This document shows, in pieces, positions 8,100 through 16,937 of a stretch of DNA of 43,488 nucleotides; positions within the stretch are counted from its first letter, which is position 1, and each line of letters begins with the position of its first letter. The stretch covers positions 68,060-111,547 of the forward strand of contig PWRN01000063.1 in assembly GCA_003556225.1 (NCBI GenBank), given 5' to 3'. The translations under genes and the position numbers were made by a program. Source of the DNA: Syntrophomonadaceae bacterium. Lineage in GTDB: Bacteria; Bacillota; Dethiobacteria; DTU022; UBA8154. The notes under the pieces are model-generated. The model did not search any database, was not told the origin of the DNA, and saw only the letters and a program-made list of their open reading frames with translations.

Positions 8100-9428
8100 C
8101 TAGAATTTGGCCAGGTACTTGTTGACTTCCCAGGGATGGACCGCCGTGCGGAAGCTGTCCCATTCGAGAATCTTGGCTTCCTGGAATCTCTCCCAGATAT
8201 GGTCTCCTATGGCAGCGATCATGACCGGATCTTGCTCCAGCTCCTGGAGCGCATCGAAAAGGTTCCCCGGCAAGCTGTCGATGTTCCTGTTCTTCCGTTC
8301 CTCTTCAGTCATTTCATAGATGTTCCGCTCTACCGGTTCCGGGGGTGTCAGCTTGCGTTGAATCCCGTCCAGACCGGCCTTGAGCATCACTGCCAGGGCC
8401 AGGTAAGGGTTGCAGGAAGGATCCGGGCTCCTCACCTCCACCCGCGTTCCCAATCCCCTGCGGGCCGGGATACGGATCAGCGGGCTGCGGTTTCGCTGGG
8501 ACCAGGCCACGTAAACCGGCGCTTCGTAGCCGGGAACCAAACGTTTGAAAGAGTTTACCGTGGGGTTCGTGATGGCCGTAAAGGCCTTCACGTGCTCAAT
8601 GATCCCGGCAATGTAATTCAGGGCGGTTTCACTCAATTCATAGGGTGCCTTGGGATCATAGAAAGCGTTTTCTTCCCCGCGAAATAGGGACTGGTGTGTA
8701 TGCATCCCGGATCCGTTGATTCCGAAAATGGGCTTGGGCATAAAACTGGCGTGCAAACCGTGTCGCTGAGCCACGGTGCGAACCACCAGGCGAAAGGTGG
8801 CCAGGCTGTCTGCCGTGGTGAGAGCATCGTTATACTTGAAGTCAATTTCGTGCTGGCCCGCAGCTACTTCGTGATGAGAAGCCTCGACTTCAAAGCCCAT
8901 ATCCGAAAGGGTCAGCACCATGTCCCGGCGGGCATTTTCTCCCAGGTCGGCCGGGGTCATATCAAAATATCCGGCCCGGTCGTGGGTTTTCAAGGTTGGA
9001 AGTCCTTCCTCGTCAGTATGAAAGAGAAAAAATTCTGCTTCCGGCCCGGCATTCATGAAAAAACCCATCTCTTCTGCTTCGGCGATCACGCTTTTCAGCC
9101 GCCCCCGGGGACACCCTGCAAAAGGTGTGCCGTCAGGATTGTAGACATCGCAGATCATGCGGGCGACGGCGCCTTCCTTGGGCCGCCAGGGAAAGGTTAC
9201 GAAAGTATCCAGGTCCGGCCTCAAGTTCATGTCCGATTCTTCGATGCGTACAAACCCTTCAATGGATGATCCGTCGAATTGGATTTCTCCTTCCAGTGCC
9301 TTGGACAGCTGATCTGCCGGAATGGCGATGTTTTTCAAAACCCCGAAAATGTCTGTAAACTGGAGACGGATAAATTTAACATTCTGCTCCTCCACCATGC
9401 GAATAATGTCTTCGTTGCCGTACCCCAT
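8100..9428 (-). CDS. glnA: Type I (alpha) glutamine synthetase
   Basis: 442 residues from an ATG at 9428. AAGGAG sits nine bases upstream, while an in-frame TTG at 9437 abuts that site and is therefore rejected. Catalytic and binding blocks: [84 protein letters not shown] and [26 protein letters not shown]. The length and the Arg in GFVRIEESD, which matches the feedback-inhibition Arg62 of Bacillus GlnA, place it in the GSI-alpha group, which is not adenylylated. It makes glutamine from glutamate, ammonia and ATP. It is preceded by an intrinsic terminator and a dual hairpin just after an ANTAR gene, so read-through control is likely. Confidence 0.98.
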   Translation of the reverse strand: MGYGNEDIIRMVEEQNVKFIRLQFTDIFGVLKNIAIPADQLSKALEGEIQFDGSSIEGFVRIEESDMNLRPDLDTFVTFPWRPKEGAVARMICDVYNPDGTPFAGCPRGRLKSVIAEAEEMGFFMNAGPEAEFFLFHTDEEGLPTLKTHDRAGYFDMTPADLGENARRDMVLTLSDMGFEVEASHHEVAAGQHEIDFKYNDALTTADSLATFRLVVRTVAQRHGLHASFMPKPIFGINGSGMHTHQSLFRGEENAFYDPKAPYELSETALNYIAGIIEHVKAFTAITNPTVNSFKRLVPGYEAPVYVAWSQRNRSPLIRIPARRGLGTRVEVRSPDPSCNPYLALAVMLKAGLDGIQRKLTPPEPVERNIYEMTEEERKNRNIDSLPGNLFDALQELEQDPVMIAAIGDHIWERFQEAKILEWDSFRTAVHPWEVNKYLAKF

Positions 9429-9460
9429 GAAAATCAACTCCTTTTAGGTATTTGATGCTA

Positions 9461-9503
9461 AACAAAAAGCGCCCCAAGGGTTGTAAAAACCCTTTTGGGG
9501 CGC
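9461..9503 (-). terminator. Intrinsic terminator upstream of glnA (attenuator)
   Basis: Minus strand: 5' arm 9503-9488, five-base loop, 3' arm 9482-9469, then TTTTTGTT (9468-9461). The stem has 14 pairs with a two-base bulge. It lies only about 33 bases before the glnA ATG and after the ANTAR gene stop (9585), so it stops transcription before glnA unless disrupted. Confidence 0.92.
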
Positions 9504-9538
9504 CATTGCCCACAAGTTTTGTATGCTGTTCCCGCAGC
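9495..9538 (-). promoter_or_regulatory. Putative ANTAR dual-hairpin antiterminator (P1-P2) in the glnA leader
   Basis: Read on the minus strand. P1 (9538-9525) is GCTG-CGGGAA-CAGC: 4 bp, hexaloop with G at position 4 but C instead of A at position 1. A nine-base linker follows. P2 (9515-9495) has stem GGGC/GCCC extended by TTG/CAA around a one-base bulge, with hexaloop AATGGC (A1, G4). The P2 3' arm (9495-9501) is part of the 5' arm of the glnA terminator (9488-9503), so P2 and the terminator are mutually exclusive. This is the known layout of EutV/NasR-type targets, and an ANTAR protein is encoded directly upstream. Confidence 0.75.
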
Positions 9539-9584
9539 CTGCGAACGCGAACTGGAAAACCTCGTGCCGTGAATTATGCGATTA

Positions 9585-10160
9585 CTAGCGCAAAACTCTA
9601 CCGGTGATGATGCTGTCCGCATAATCTCTCAGCGGCAGACGTAAATCCATACTTTTTTTCTGCAAAAACCGGTATGCGCCTTGTTCATCCAGGGAAAGTT
9701 CTTTCATGAGAATACCCTTGGCCCTTTCAATCACCGTCCGCGATTGGAGCTTGGAACGGAGGGACCTGAGTTCCTCCAGCAAGCGTTTGCGGCGGACATA
9801 TTCCAGGTAAAGCACCTTGACCACGGCCAACAGCACGTTGCTTTCCACGGGTAATGTCATGACCAGGGGAGTCTCATCCCGGTTGTTGTCCCATGCAATT
9901 CCCGGTACGGTCTTCCTGGAAACCAGCAGTAATGCCGCCAGGGCTTCTTGATCAATCGTGTTTACGGTCCCGTGAACGTCGCCTGGTAAGTCCAAACTCA
10001 TGATCACCAGTTGCGGTTGCACCCGTTGTAGGGTTCGCAGCAGGTGGGAACAGTCCTGGTCCTGGCCTTGACAGCGAAAGCCTGCGGTGGAAAGAGCGGA
10101 TATAATGGCCCTGCCATCAGCGATGTCGGTGATGCCCAGGCAGTATTCCAGTTCCTTCAA
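9585..10160 (-). CDS. Response-regulator-like protein with C-terminal ANTAR RNA-binding domain
   Basis: 191 residues. Residues 1-115 resemble a receiver domain (LVIMSLDLPG, Asp57 as candidate phospho-acceptor), a coiled-coil linker spans about 118-140, and residues about 130-185 are an ANTAR domain (TVIERAKGILMKELSLDEQGAYRFLQKKSMDLRLPLRDYA). The receiver is degenerate: only one acidic residue (Asp12) stands in the usual acidic pair, and the conserved Lys of the KP motif is Leu103 (MTLPVE). ANTAR proteins bind tandem hexaloop hairpins and prevent termination; such sites are seen just downstream. The start is TTG at 10160 with GGGGAGG nine bases before it. A consensus promoter precedes the gene, and no histidine kinase is nearby. 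Confidence 0.93.
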   Translation of the reverse strand: MKELEYCLGITDIADGRAIISALSTAGFRCQGQDQDCSHLLRTLQRVQPQLVIMSLDLPGDVHGTVNTIDQEALAALLLVSRKTVPGIAWDNNRDETPLVMTLPVESNVLLAVVKVLYLEYVRRKRLLEELRSLRSKLQSRTVIERAKGILMKELSLDEQGAYRFLQKKSMDLRLPLRDYADSIITGRVLR

Positions 10161-10193
10161 TCATATCTGCCTCCCCTGCACTTCATGGATCCC

Positions 10194-10222
10194 ATCATAC
10201 CCTGGATTTTCTCTCCTGTCAA
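10194..10222 (-). promoter_or_regulatory. Consensus sigma-A promoter of the ANTAR gene
   Basis: Minus strand: TTGACA (10222-10217), 17-bp spacer, TATGAT (10199-10194). The predicted transcript start is near 10187, 27 bases before the TTG start codon. It lets the ANTAR gene, and glnA by read-through, be transcribed independently of the GOGAT-nadE genes upstream. Confidence 0.85.
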
Positions 10223-10241
10223 TACCTTATGGAAAAACATT

Positions 10242-11984
10242 TCATATTACGGAAGTGCTTCGCGCGATGGGCATTCTTCTCCCGCTGCCAAATGCCCGGG
10301 TAGTTACCCGCAACCCAGGGGCGGCTTGAAACCTCTTATATTCGGCATGATCAACCTTTTCTATAATGTCTTTAACCGTTTTACGGCGAAAGCCCGCGGC
10401 GACGATTTCTTCGAGATGACAATTTTCTTCGATATACATGTGCAAAACGCGGTCAAGTATTTCATATGGTGGAAGTGAGTCCCGGTCTTTTTGGTCGGGC
10501 CGCAGTTCTGCCGAGGGGGCCTTGGCAATAACTCCCCGGGGAACAACTTCACCTTCTTTTTTTTCATTCATATATACTGCCAGCTGGTAAACCATGGTTT
10601 TCGGCACATCCGCCAGCAAGGCGAGCCCCCCGGACATATCTCCGTAAAGGGTGCAGTATCCCACGGCCAATTCTGACTTGTTCCCGGTTGTTAGAACCAT
10701 GCGCCGTTCCCGGTTAGAGATAAACATTAAAATATTTCCACGAATGCGGGCCTGGATGTTTTCCTCGGCCAGGTCCAGCCGGGGCAGTCTTTTCCCGTTC
10801 ATCAAATCCAAAAAGGCAGCAAAGGGCTTTTCAATGGGAATCACCCTTGTTTTCATGCCCAGGTTTTTCGCCAGTTCCAGAGAATCCTTGATGCTGTCCC
10901 TGGAGGAATAGCGGGAAGGCATCAGCACGCCCAGGACCTGTTCCGCCCCCAGGGCGGTTACCGCCAGGGCGGCGGTCACGGCCGAATCGATCCCCCCGCT
11001 CAAACCGATCACAACCCGGTCAAACCCGGTTTTTTTCAGGTAGTCCCGCAATCCCAGGACCAGGGCCTGGTGGAGATGATCCGCTCCCTCTGCACCGGGG
11101 GCTTCGGGGTGGGCATCCAGTCGCCACGGAGTAGGAGCGGCCAGGCCTGCATGCGCCTTAGAGCTCGCTCCTCCCACGGGTTTTCGGTTCTCCACCGGAG
11201 AAACAAGCCGGGGCCGGCCTTCAGTCAAAGCGAAATAACGCACGCCTTCCTGGAAGCAAGGAGCCTGGCAGGCAATTTCCCCATGCTCCGTTACAACCAG
11301 GCTGCTGCCATCAAAGATCAGCTCATCGTTACCACCTACCTGGTTGACATAAACAAGCGGAAGCCTGTACTTTTTCGCCAGGGCAGAGAGCATCTTGCTC
11401 CTTTCCCGGACCTTTCCCAGGTGATAGGGGGAAGCGGAAATATTGACCAGCAGTTCGGCGCCCTGGCTGCAGAGTTCTTCCACGGGATCCTGGTCATAAA
11501 GGCGACGCTCCCAGTAATCCTTGTCATTCCATATATCCTCGCAGACAGTCACCGCGATCTTTTTTCCCGCCAGGTCCAGCACATTGCGCCGGGGAGCAGG
11601 GGCAAAATAGCGATTTTCATCGAAGACATCGTAATTGGGCAGCAAAGTTTTCTGGTGAATGGAAAAGATCTCCATGTTCTTCATCACCAGGGCCGCGTTA
11701 TAAAGCTTTTCTTCCTCCGCCGCTGTACGCCAGGGTGATCCCATGATTACGGTGATATCGGCTGTCGCCGGAAGAATTTCCTGCAGCGTGATTCTTTCCA
11801 CTTCCTGCAGAAAGGCTTGGTACAACAGCAAATCGCGTGGAGGATAGCCGGTCACGGCCAGCTCGGGGAAAACGACCAGTTCCACACCATCATCGCGACA
11901 CTGTTCGATGATCCGGATCATCTTCTCGGCATTGTTGTGCAAAGCTCCAATGGTGGGGTTCACTTGGGCCAGGGCAATGATCAC
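10242..11984 (-). CDS. nadE: Glutamine-dependent NAD+ synthetase
   Basis: About 580 residues. The N-terminal nitrilase-type glutaminase carries the Glu (VVFPELAVTGYPPRDLLL), Lys (HQKTLLPNYDVF) and Cys (VTVCEDIWND) of its catalytic triad. The C-terminal synthetase has the PP-loop GLSGGIDSAVTAALA and the TTGNKSELAVGYCTLYGDMSGGLALLADVPKT block. It converts deamido-NAD, ATP and glutamine to NAD. A proline/alanine/glycine-rich linker of about 40 residues joins the domains (coded near 11060-11190). The frame is open to 12116, but family alignment (IIALAQVNPTIG) and a GAGGGTGAG site favour GTG at 11984 (or GTG at 11993), so it does not overlap the gene upstream. As a glutamine consumer it fits the nitrogen block. 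Confidence 0.95.
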   Translation of the reverse strand: MIIALAQVNPTIGALHNNAEKMIRIIEQCRDDGVELVVFPELAVTGYPPRDLLLYQAFLQEVERITLQEILPATADITVIMGSPWRTAAEEEKLYNAALVMKNMEIFSIHQKTLLPNYDVFDENRYFAPAPRRNVLDLAGKKIAVTVCEDIWNDKDYWERRLYDQDPVEELCSQGAELLVNISASPYHLGKVRERSKMLSALAKKYRLPLVYVNQVGGNDELIFDGSSLVVTEHGEIACQAPCFQEGVRYFALTEGRPRLVSPVENRKPVGGASSKAHAGLAAPTPWRLDAHPEAPGAEGADHLHQALVLGLRDYLKKTGFDRVVIGLSGGIDSAVTAALAVTALGAEQVLGVLMPSRYSSRDSIKDSLELAKNLGMKTRVIPIEKPFAAFLDLMNGKRLPRLDLAEENIQARIRGNILMFISNRERRMVLTTGNKSELAVGYCTLYGDMSGGLALLADVPKTMVYQLAVYMNEKKEGEVVPRGVIAKAPSAELRPDQKDRDSLPPYEILDRVLHMYIEENCHLEEIVAAGFRRKTVKDIIEKVDHAEYKRFQAAPGLRVTTRAFGSGRRMPIARSTSVI

Positions 11985-12049
11985 TGTTCTCACCCTCGTT
12001 CTAAAGATAACAATATCCCGCTGCTGATAAATCTTATAGTCCAGGGATT

Positions 12050-14323
12050 TTACTTGCGAACCATGCGAATTACACCGCCCAGGCAGCTGGCCGCGCAGGT
12101 TCCACAGCCGCCGCACCGGGAAAGATCAACTTCAAACTGGTCGTTTTCACGGGTGAGTGCCTGGCGCGGACAGGCTTCCACGCAGCTGTCACACTGCACA
12201 CAGATTCCGCAGTGCAGGCAGCGGTCATATTCTTCTTCAATGTCCAGTTCTCCTTCCGCCAGGGGCAGGGCCCGTTCCGGGTGCAAGCATACAGGTTCGA
12301 CGAGATCCTTGCTCTCCGGCAGATAATCTTCTTCCTGAAGTACAGCATGGATTTCCTGGGCGCACTGCCGCCCTTTCCCGATATTGGTGGTCACCAACCC
12401 CATGTTACAGGCGTCTCCCACGATGGAGATCTTGGGATGGCTGGTGCGAAAGCTGTCTTCTTTTACCGGGTAAAATCCTCGTTTATCCCGCTGCTCCTGC
12501 AGTTCGGCCGGCAGAAAATCCAGCACCGGCTGTTCATTGATAAAGACCAGAATTTTATCAGCCGGTAGAAACTCCCGGCGTCCGGCGCCATCAGCCACCC
12601 AGGCCCCCCGGGAAGTCGCTTCCTGGAGAAAGAGGGGATAGCGGAAAAGGACTCCCATCTGCTCCAACTTCCGCCGCTCCTGGGGATTGGCAGACGGTTT
12701 TTGAATATCGACCACCGTGATTGCCCCGGGCTTGACCCCCAGGTCAATCAGGGCTTCAATCCCATCTACGGCAGCGTCTCCTCCCCCGATGACGACAACC
12801 CGATCCCCCGTTTCCAATGCCGGACCTTCAGCCGACATCTTCTGCCGGTTGTAAGCTTTGAGAAAGTCCAGCCCGGGGCTTAAATGCTCGACCCCTTCCA
12901 CGGGAGGCATAACCGGCCTGTGGGCACCCACGGCCACGACAACATGATCATAATCTCTCAGGATTTCTTCGAACTTCTCCCGGTCAACCCGACGACCTGC
13001 TTCCATGCGCACACCGAGCTTGGCAATGCGGGCCAGGTCATGCTCCAGGTCCTCCAGGGGCAGCCGGGTGCGCGAAATCACCTGGTAGAGTTTCCCACCG
13101 GGATGCTCGGCTTCATCAAAAACGGTTACCCCGTAGCCCTTGCGGACCAGCTGGTAAGCCGCGCTCAGCCCTGAAGGCCCGGCACCGACCACGGCAATTT
13201 TTTCCGGCCTGGGCCCTTCAACCGAAGGGAGCAGTTCACTTTTGAAGCGGCGGGCCAGGTCGGCCGTGCGTACCGGGAAATCCACCCGGGACCGGGTGCA
13301 GCCCTCCATGCAAAGGTGGGGGCAGATAAACCCGCAGCAGCTGTAACGAAAAGGTGTCACCTCATCCAGCAAGGCCAGGGCTGCTTCGTTCTCGCCGTGG
13401 CGCAGGTGGCGCAAAAAGCGGCTCGTGGGCACACCCGCGGGGCACGAGGCCTCGCACGGTGAAGTCTTTTCCAACCACTGGGGTTTCAAACCGGTATCCA
13501 CAGGATAAGCCGGGGAATAAAACTTTGCGAAGGGACGGCTTCCCGCAGGCTGAATTTTGACCAGGCTGCGGTCCAGCAGTGCCGGGGCTTCCAAGGCAAA
13601 GTGCCGGCAGAATTCCAGAACATGCTTTTCGATGGATTCCTGTTCCCGGGGCTCCACTTCCCTGATCACCGCGCCGATGCCAAGTAGATAGGAGGGCACT
13701 TCGTAACCGTAAATATAGATGACGCCTCCGTGAATGCCCGTGGCCAGGGTGCGGTCCGCATTACCCACGACCAGATCCCTTTCATTATCTTTATTCAGGA
13801 GAATTAAGACGCCGCCGGCCATGTACTCTCCCAGGTAATCCCCGGACGTGCCTCCCACAACCACCAGGGGTATCTTTTCTTGATATTCTTTCATATGGAT
13901 GCCCACCCGGTAGCCTACGTCATCACGGACAAAAAGTTTGCCTCCCCTCATGCCGTAGGCCAAGGCGTCGCCTCCCAGGCCGTGAATGATAATCTGCCCG
14001 CTGTCCATGGTGTTGGCCACGGCGTTCTGACCGTGCCCAAATACTTTCACCGTGGGTCCGTTCATGTTGAATCCCAGGTCCTCACCCGGCACCCCGTGTA
14101 TCTCCAACAGCAGATCTTCCCGGCTCAAACCGGCGGCCAGGTAACGCTGTCCCCGCACATTCCTCACGATAACATGTCGGGCGCCTTCTTCCACAACCTG
14201 CAGGATTTTTTCATTTAACTGCCGGTAATAGATTCCGCGGGCATCGATCTCCACCGGCGTCTTTACCGGGCAGGCTTTATTCTCCGGCATGCTGGATCCC
14301 AAGAATGGATAGTTCCCGGTCAC
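12050..14323 (-). CDS. Glutamate synthase fusion: GXGXG (GltB3) domain + GltD-like NAD(P)H/FAD oxidoreductase + ferredoxin domain
   Basis: 757 residues in three parts. The first ~250 form a GXGXG beta-helix domain, the C-terminal third of large glutamate synthase (NGPTVKVFGHGQNAVANTMDSGQIIIHGLGGDALAYGMRGG). The middle is a GltD-like flavoprotein with an N-terminal Fe-S segment (CEASCPAGVPTSRFLRHL, CCGFICPHLCMEGC), an FAD Rossmann motif (KIAVVGAGPSGLSAAYQL) and an NAD(P) motif (VVVIGGGDAAVDGIEALI). The C-terminus is a two-cluster ferredoxin domain (CLHCGICVQCDSCVEACP, CGGCGTCAASC). The GTG at 14323 has GAGGGGAG nine bases upstream; an ATG at 14290 is an alternative. It overlaps the upstream gene by 47 bp. 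It likely feeds electrons to, and completes, the GOGAT encoded upstream. Confidence 0.92.
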   Translation of the reverse strand: MTGNYPFLGSSMPENKACPVKTPVEIDARGIYYRQLNEKILQVVEEGARHVIVRNVRGQRYLAAGLSREDLLLEIHGVPGEDLGFNMNGPTVKVFGHGQNAVANTMDSGQIIIHGLGGDALAYGMRGGKLFVRDDVGYRVGIHMKEYQEKIPLVVVGGTSGDYLGEYMAGGVLILLNKDNERDLVVGNADRTLATGIHGGVIYIYGYEVPSYLLGIGAVIREVEPREQESIEKHVLEFCRHFALEAPALLDRSLVKIQPAGSRPFAKFYSPAYPVDTGLKPQWLEKTSPCEASCPAGVPTSRFLRHLRHGENEAALALLDEVTPFRYSCCGFICPHLCMEGCTRSRVDFPVRTADLARRFKSELLPSVEGPRPEKIAVVGAGPSGLSAAYQLVRKGYGVTVFDEAEHPGGKLYQVISRTRLPLEDLEHDLARIAKLGVRMEAGRRVDREKFEEILRDYDHVVVAVGAHRPVMPPVEGVEHLSPGLDFLKAYNRQKMSAEGPALETGDRVVVIGGGDAAVDGIEALIDLGVKPGAITVVDIQKPSANPQERRKLEQMGVLFRYPLFLQEATSRGAWVADGAGRREFLPADKILVFINEQPVLDFLPAELQEQRDKRGFYPVKEDSFRTSHPKISIVGDACNMGLVTTNIGKGRQCAQEIHAVLQEEDYLPESKDLVEPVCLHPERALPLAEGELDIEEEYDRCLHCGICVQCDSCVEACPRQALTRENDQFEVDLSRCGGCGTCAASCLGGVIRMVRK

Positions 14324-15830
14324 TTAAGCCCACTCCCCTCAAAATTAGTCGATTGCCACGGAAAGAACCGATATCGTAGATCCCATTTAGTCCCATGATC
14401 TCCTGCATTTCATGGTGCCACCCCTCGAGCAGGTTGGTGAGGCGCTCCTCGGCCCAATCCACATCCAACCGCTGGGATAAGTCCGGGTCATTGGTGGTAA
14501 TTCCCCAGGGACATTTCCCGCTGCTGCAGCGCTGGCAGGCATGGCAACCGCAGGCCAACAGGCAGGCTGTGCCAATGGCGACCACGTCTGCGCCCAGGGC
14601 CACGGCCTTCATCACATCGGCGCTGTTGCGGATCCCGCCCGCGGCAACGATGGAGGCCTGGTCGCGGATATGCTCATCCCGCAGCCGTTGATCCACGGCC
14701 GCCAGGGCCAGTTCAATGGGTATGCCCACGTGGTCCCTGACAATGGAGGGCGTGGCCCCGCTCCCTCCCCGATAGCCGTCCAGGTAGATCATATCGGCCC
14801 CGGCGCGGACAACCCCACTGGCAATGGCAGCGACATTGTGCACGGCAGCGATCTTCACGCAAACCGGTTTATAGCCGCTGGCTTCTTTAATAGCATAAAT
14901 TAACAGGCGCAGATCCTCAATGGAATAGATATCGTGCTGCGGCGCCGGGGAAATGGCATCGCTGTGCAGAGGGATCATGCGGGTTTCCGAAATTCCCTCC
15001 AGGACTTTCTCTCCCGGAAGGTGTCCGCCAATACCCGGCTTGGCTCCCTGCCCGATTTTGATCTGGTACGCCCTGCCCGCCCGGAGGTATTCTTGGCTAA
15101 CGCCAAAGCGGCCGGAAGCCACCTGCAAAACCACGCAGTCCCGGTAGGGATAGAGTTCCTTGTGCAGGCCTCCTTCACCGGAATACCAGAGCAAACCCTT
15201 TTTCTGGGCAACCCGGGCCATGGCTTTTTGGAAGTTCAGGTTAATGCTGCCGTACGACATGGGAGCAAAGACCACCGGCATTCTCAGCCGGATCAGGGCA
15301 TTGTGAAAATGCTGGATATCCTCCACGTCTTTCAACGATTTGGCCTTCCGGCCCAGGTAGGTAACCGTCTCCATGGGTTCTCGCTGGGGATCAATGGAGG
15401 GGTTGGTGACCTGGCAAGCATTAAATAATATCTGGTCGAAATAGTTGGGCACTTCCGTGTCCGCGCCAAGTCCCGTCAGGGCTACGGCGCCGGAAGCTGC
15501 CTGCAGGTGGATACGCTGCATGGCGCTGTCCTTCCAAACTCCATGCGGCCTCAAGGCCATCTTGTTCTCTTCGATATGAATCGCTCCCAGGGGGCAGGTA
15601 TATTCGCAGCGATGGCAGGCTCCGCAGGAACGCCTGTTTGCCACAGGCACTTTTTTCCCCTCACGGGTATCCATTCTAATCTCGTTGAAAGAACATTCCC
15701 GGGCGCAGATCCCGCATCCATCACAAACACTCATGTCGAAAACCGGGCGATAAGCTGACCTGAGTCCCGGTTCCGGCCTGATCTGGGTTTCCTGGGGAGG
15801 GTTGGATGAATGAACCTCTGGTTGTGTCAT
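14277..15830 (-). CDS. Archaeal-type glutamate synthase, FMN/Fe-S synthase subunit (GltB2) with N-terminal ferredoxin domain
   Basis: 517 residues. The N-terminus has two [4Fe-4S] motifs (Cys36/39/42/46 and Cys69/72/75/79). The rest is the FMN-binding glutamate synthase barrel: APMSYGSINLNFQKAMARVAQ, YSGEGGLHKELYP, QIKIGQGAKPGIGGHLPGEKV, YLDGYRGGSGATPSIVRDHVGIPIELALAAV, AAGGIRNSADVMKAVALGADVVAIGT, and the 3Fe-4S-type cysteines CHACQRCSSGKCPWGI. It combines 2-oxoglutarate with glutamine-derived ammonia to make glutamate. The ATG at 15830 has GGAGGCGG upstream. It follows the GATase gene by 12 bp. N-methylglutamate synthase (MgsC) is related, but the fused GltD gene next door favours glutamate synthase. 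Confidence 0.94.
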   Translation of the reverse strand: MTQPEVHSSNPPQETQIRPEPGLRSAYRPVFDMSVCDGCGICARECSFNEIRMDTREGKKVPVANRRSCGACHRCEYTCPLGAIHIEENKMALRPHGVWKDSAMQRIHLQAASGAVALTGLGADTEVPNYFDQILFNACQVTNPSIDPQREPMETVTYLGRKAKSLKDVEDIQHFHNALIRLRMPVVFAPMSYGSINLNFQKAMARVAQKKGLLWYSGEGGLHKELYPYRDCVVLQVASGRFGVSQEYLRAGRAYQIKIGQGAKPGIGGHLPGEKVLEGISETRMIPLHSDAISPAPQHDIYSIEDLRLLIYAIKEASGYKPVCVKIAAVHNVAAIASGVVRAGADMIYLDGYRGGSGATPSIVRDHVGIPIELALAAVDQRLRDEHIRDQASIVAAGGIRNSADVMKAVALGADVVAIGTACLLACGCHACQRCSSGKCPWGITTNDPDLSQRLDVDWAEERLTNLLEGWHHEMQEIMGLNGIYDIGSFRGNRLILRGVGLSDRELSILGIQHAGE

Positions 15831-15842
15831 AACAGCCGCCTC

Positions 15843-16937
15843 CTATCGTGTAATGGGTGCTTCCGCTTCCCGGGACTCGGCGCCATGGTCCAGGTTTACT
15901 ATACAAGGCTGCCCTGCCCTGGGCGTAATCACCCGTTCCAAGCCCGGCTCCATTTCATAGAGGGCGGAAACTTCGCTGGCAAAATAAGAGTAATCATCCG
16001 CCAATCCTACTGTCATGGGGCGCAGCTTGGTGTTGTCCGTGATACTGAACATGCCATTATCAAAACCTGCCAGGATGGCAAAAGGCCCGTTGAGCATGGC
16101 TGATTCGTAAATGATCTTCAAGGCCAGAAGTCGCTGCTCCACCTCCGGGTCCTTTTCACGCTCCACCGAAGCCCAGTAGGGCGGCGCCAAAGCCAGGGTG
16201 GCCTCTTCAATGGTCAAACCGTGTCGGCGAATCAGCAGGTCCAGGAGATAGGCAACCACTTCGCTGTCCGTCTGCATGCGGCACTTATACCCGAATCCTT
16301 CCAGGTAACGGCGGTTGATCCCGTACGAGGATATTTCCCCGTTGTGGACGATCGACCAGCCCAGCAAGTTGAACGGGTGTGCCCCACCCCACCAACCTGG
16401 TGTATTCGTTGGAAAGCGGTTGTGGGCCAACCAGGTATATCCCTCATAGTCATCCAGGCAAAAGAAATCATAAATGTCTGCCGGTGTGCCTCCCCCCTTG
16501 AAAACACCCACGTCTTTCCCGCTGGAAAAGACGAAGGCCCCCTCCTGCCGATCATTAATGGCCATGACCTTTTCGATCGTATAGTTGTCCTCACTGACCG
16601 GAACGGGAAATGCCTTGATGATCGACTCCTTGGGTTCCACAAAAAAGCGTTTGACCAGGGGATGATCATGAATCACACGGTTCCAAATAGGGATGTCTTC
16701 CATGTGCTGGATCACAAAATGTTCCTGCAGGTAAGATTGGACCTCCAGCATACTTTCTTCATCCATGGCCATCACGTGGATCGCGTACAGATCTGCGTAA
16801 TCCGGGTATATCCCGTAAGCAGCGTAACCTGCCCCTAACCCGTTGCCCCGGTCATTTTGCAGCACGATCCCCTGTTTAATCCGTTTACCGTTTTCTTTGA
16901 CACGCTGGCGGCTAATCAGTCCGGCAATTCCACACAT
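15843..16937 (-). CDS. Glutamate synthase glutamine amidotransferase subunit (class II GATase, GltB1)
   Basis: 364 residues beginning MCGIAGLISRQ, with the N-terminal Cys2 nucleophile of class II (Ntn) glutamine amidotransferases. Other landmarks are LAHNRFPTNTPGWWGGAHPFNLLGWSIVHNGEISSYGINRRYLEG, carrying the glutamine-binding Arg and the oxyanion Asn-Gly, then MQTDSEVVAYLLDLL and LNGPFAILAGF. It releases ammonia from glutamine for the synthase subunit downstream. Typical GltB is one polypeptide of about 1500 residues; here the domains are separate genes in the archaeal order GATase-FMN-GXGXG. It is first in the operon, with a near-consensus promoter about 165 bp upstream. Confidence 0.94.
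   Translation of the reverse strand: MCGIAGLISRQRVKENGKRIKQGIVLQNDRGNGLGAGYAAYGIYPDYADLYAIHVMAMDEESMLEVQSYLQEHFVIQHMEDIPIWNRVIHDHPLVKRFFVEPKESIIKAFPVPVSEDNYTIEKVMAINDRQEGAFVFSSGKDVGVFKGGGTPADIYDFFCLDDYEGYTWLAHNRFPTNTPGWWGGAHPFNLLGWSIVHNGEISSYGINRRYLEGFGYKCRMQTDSEVVAYLLDLLIRRHGLTIEEATLALAPPYWASVEREKDPEVEQRLLALKIIYESAMLNGPFAILAGFDNGMFSITDNTKLRPMTVGLADDYSYFASEVSALYEMEPGLERVITPRAGQPCIVNLDHGAESREAEAPITR

Noticed and set aside
11070-11738. A 222-codon plus-strand open frame
   Set aside because: It is antisense to the well-supported nadE gene and has no family features.
12050-16937. N-methylglutamate synthase (mgsABC) instead of glutamate synthase
   Set aside because: The domain set is related, but fusion to a GltD-like flavoprotein, N-terminal ferredoxin domains and the glnA/amtB/glnK context favour glutamate synthase; methylamine genes are absent.
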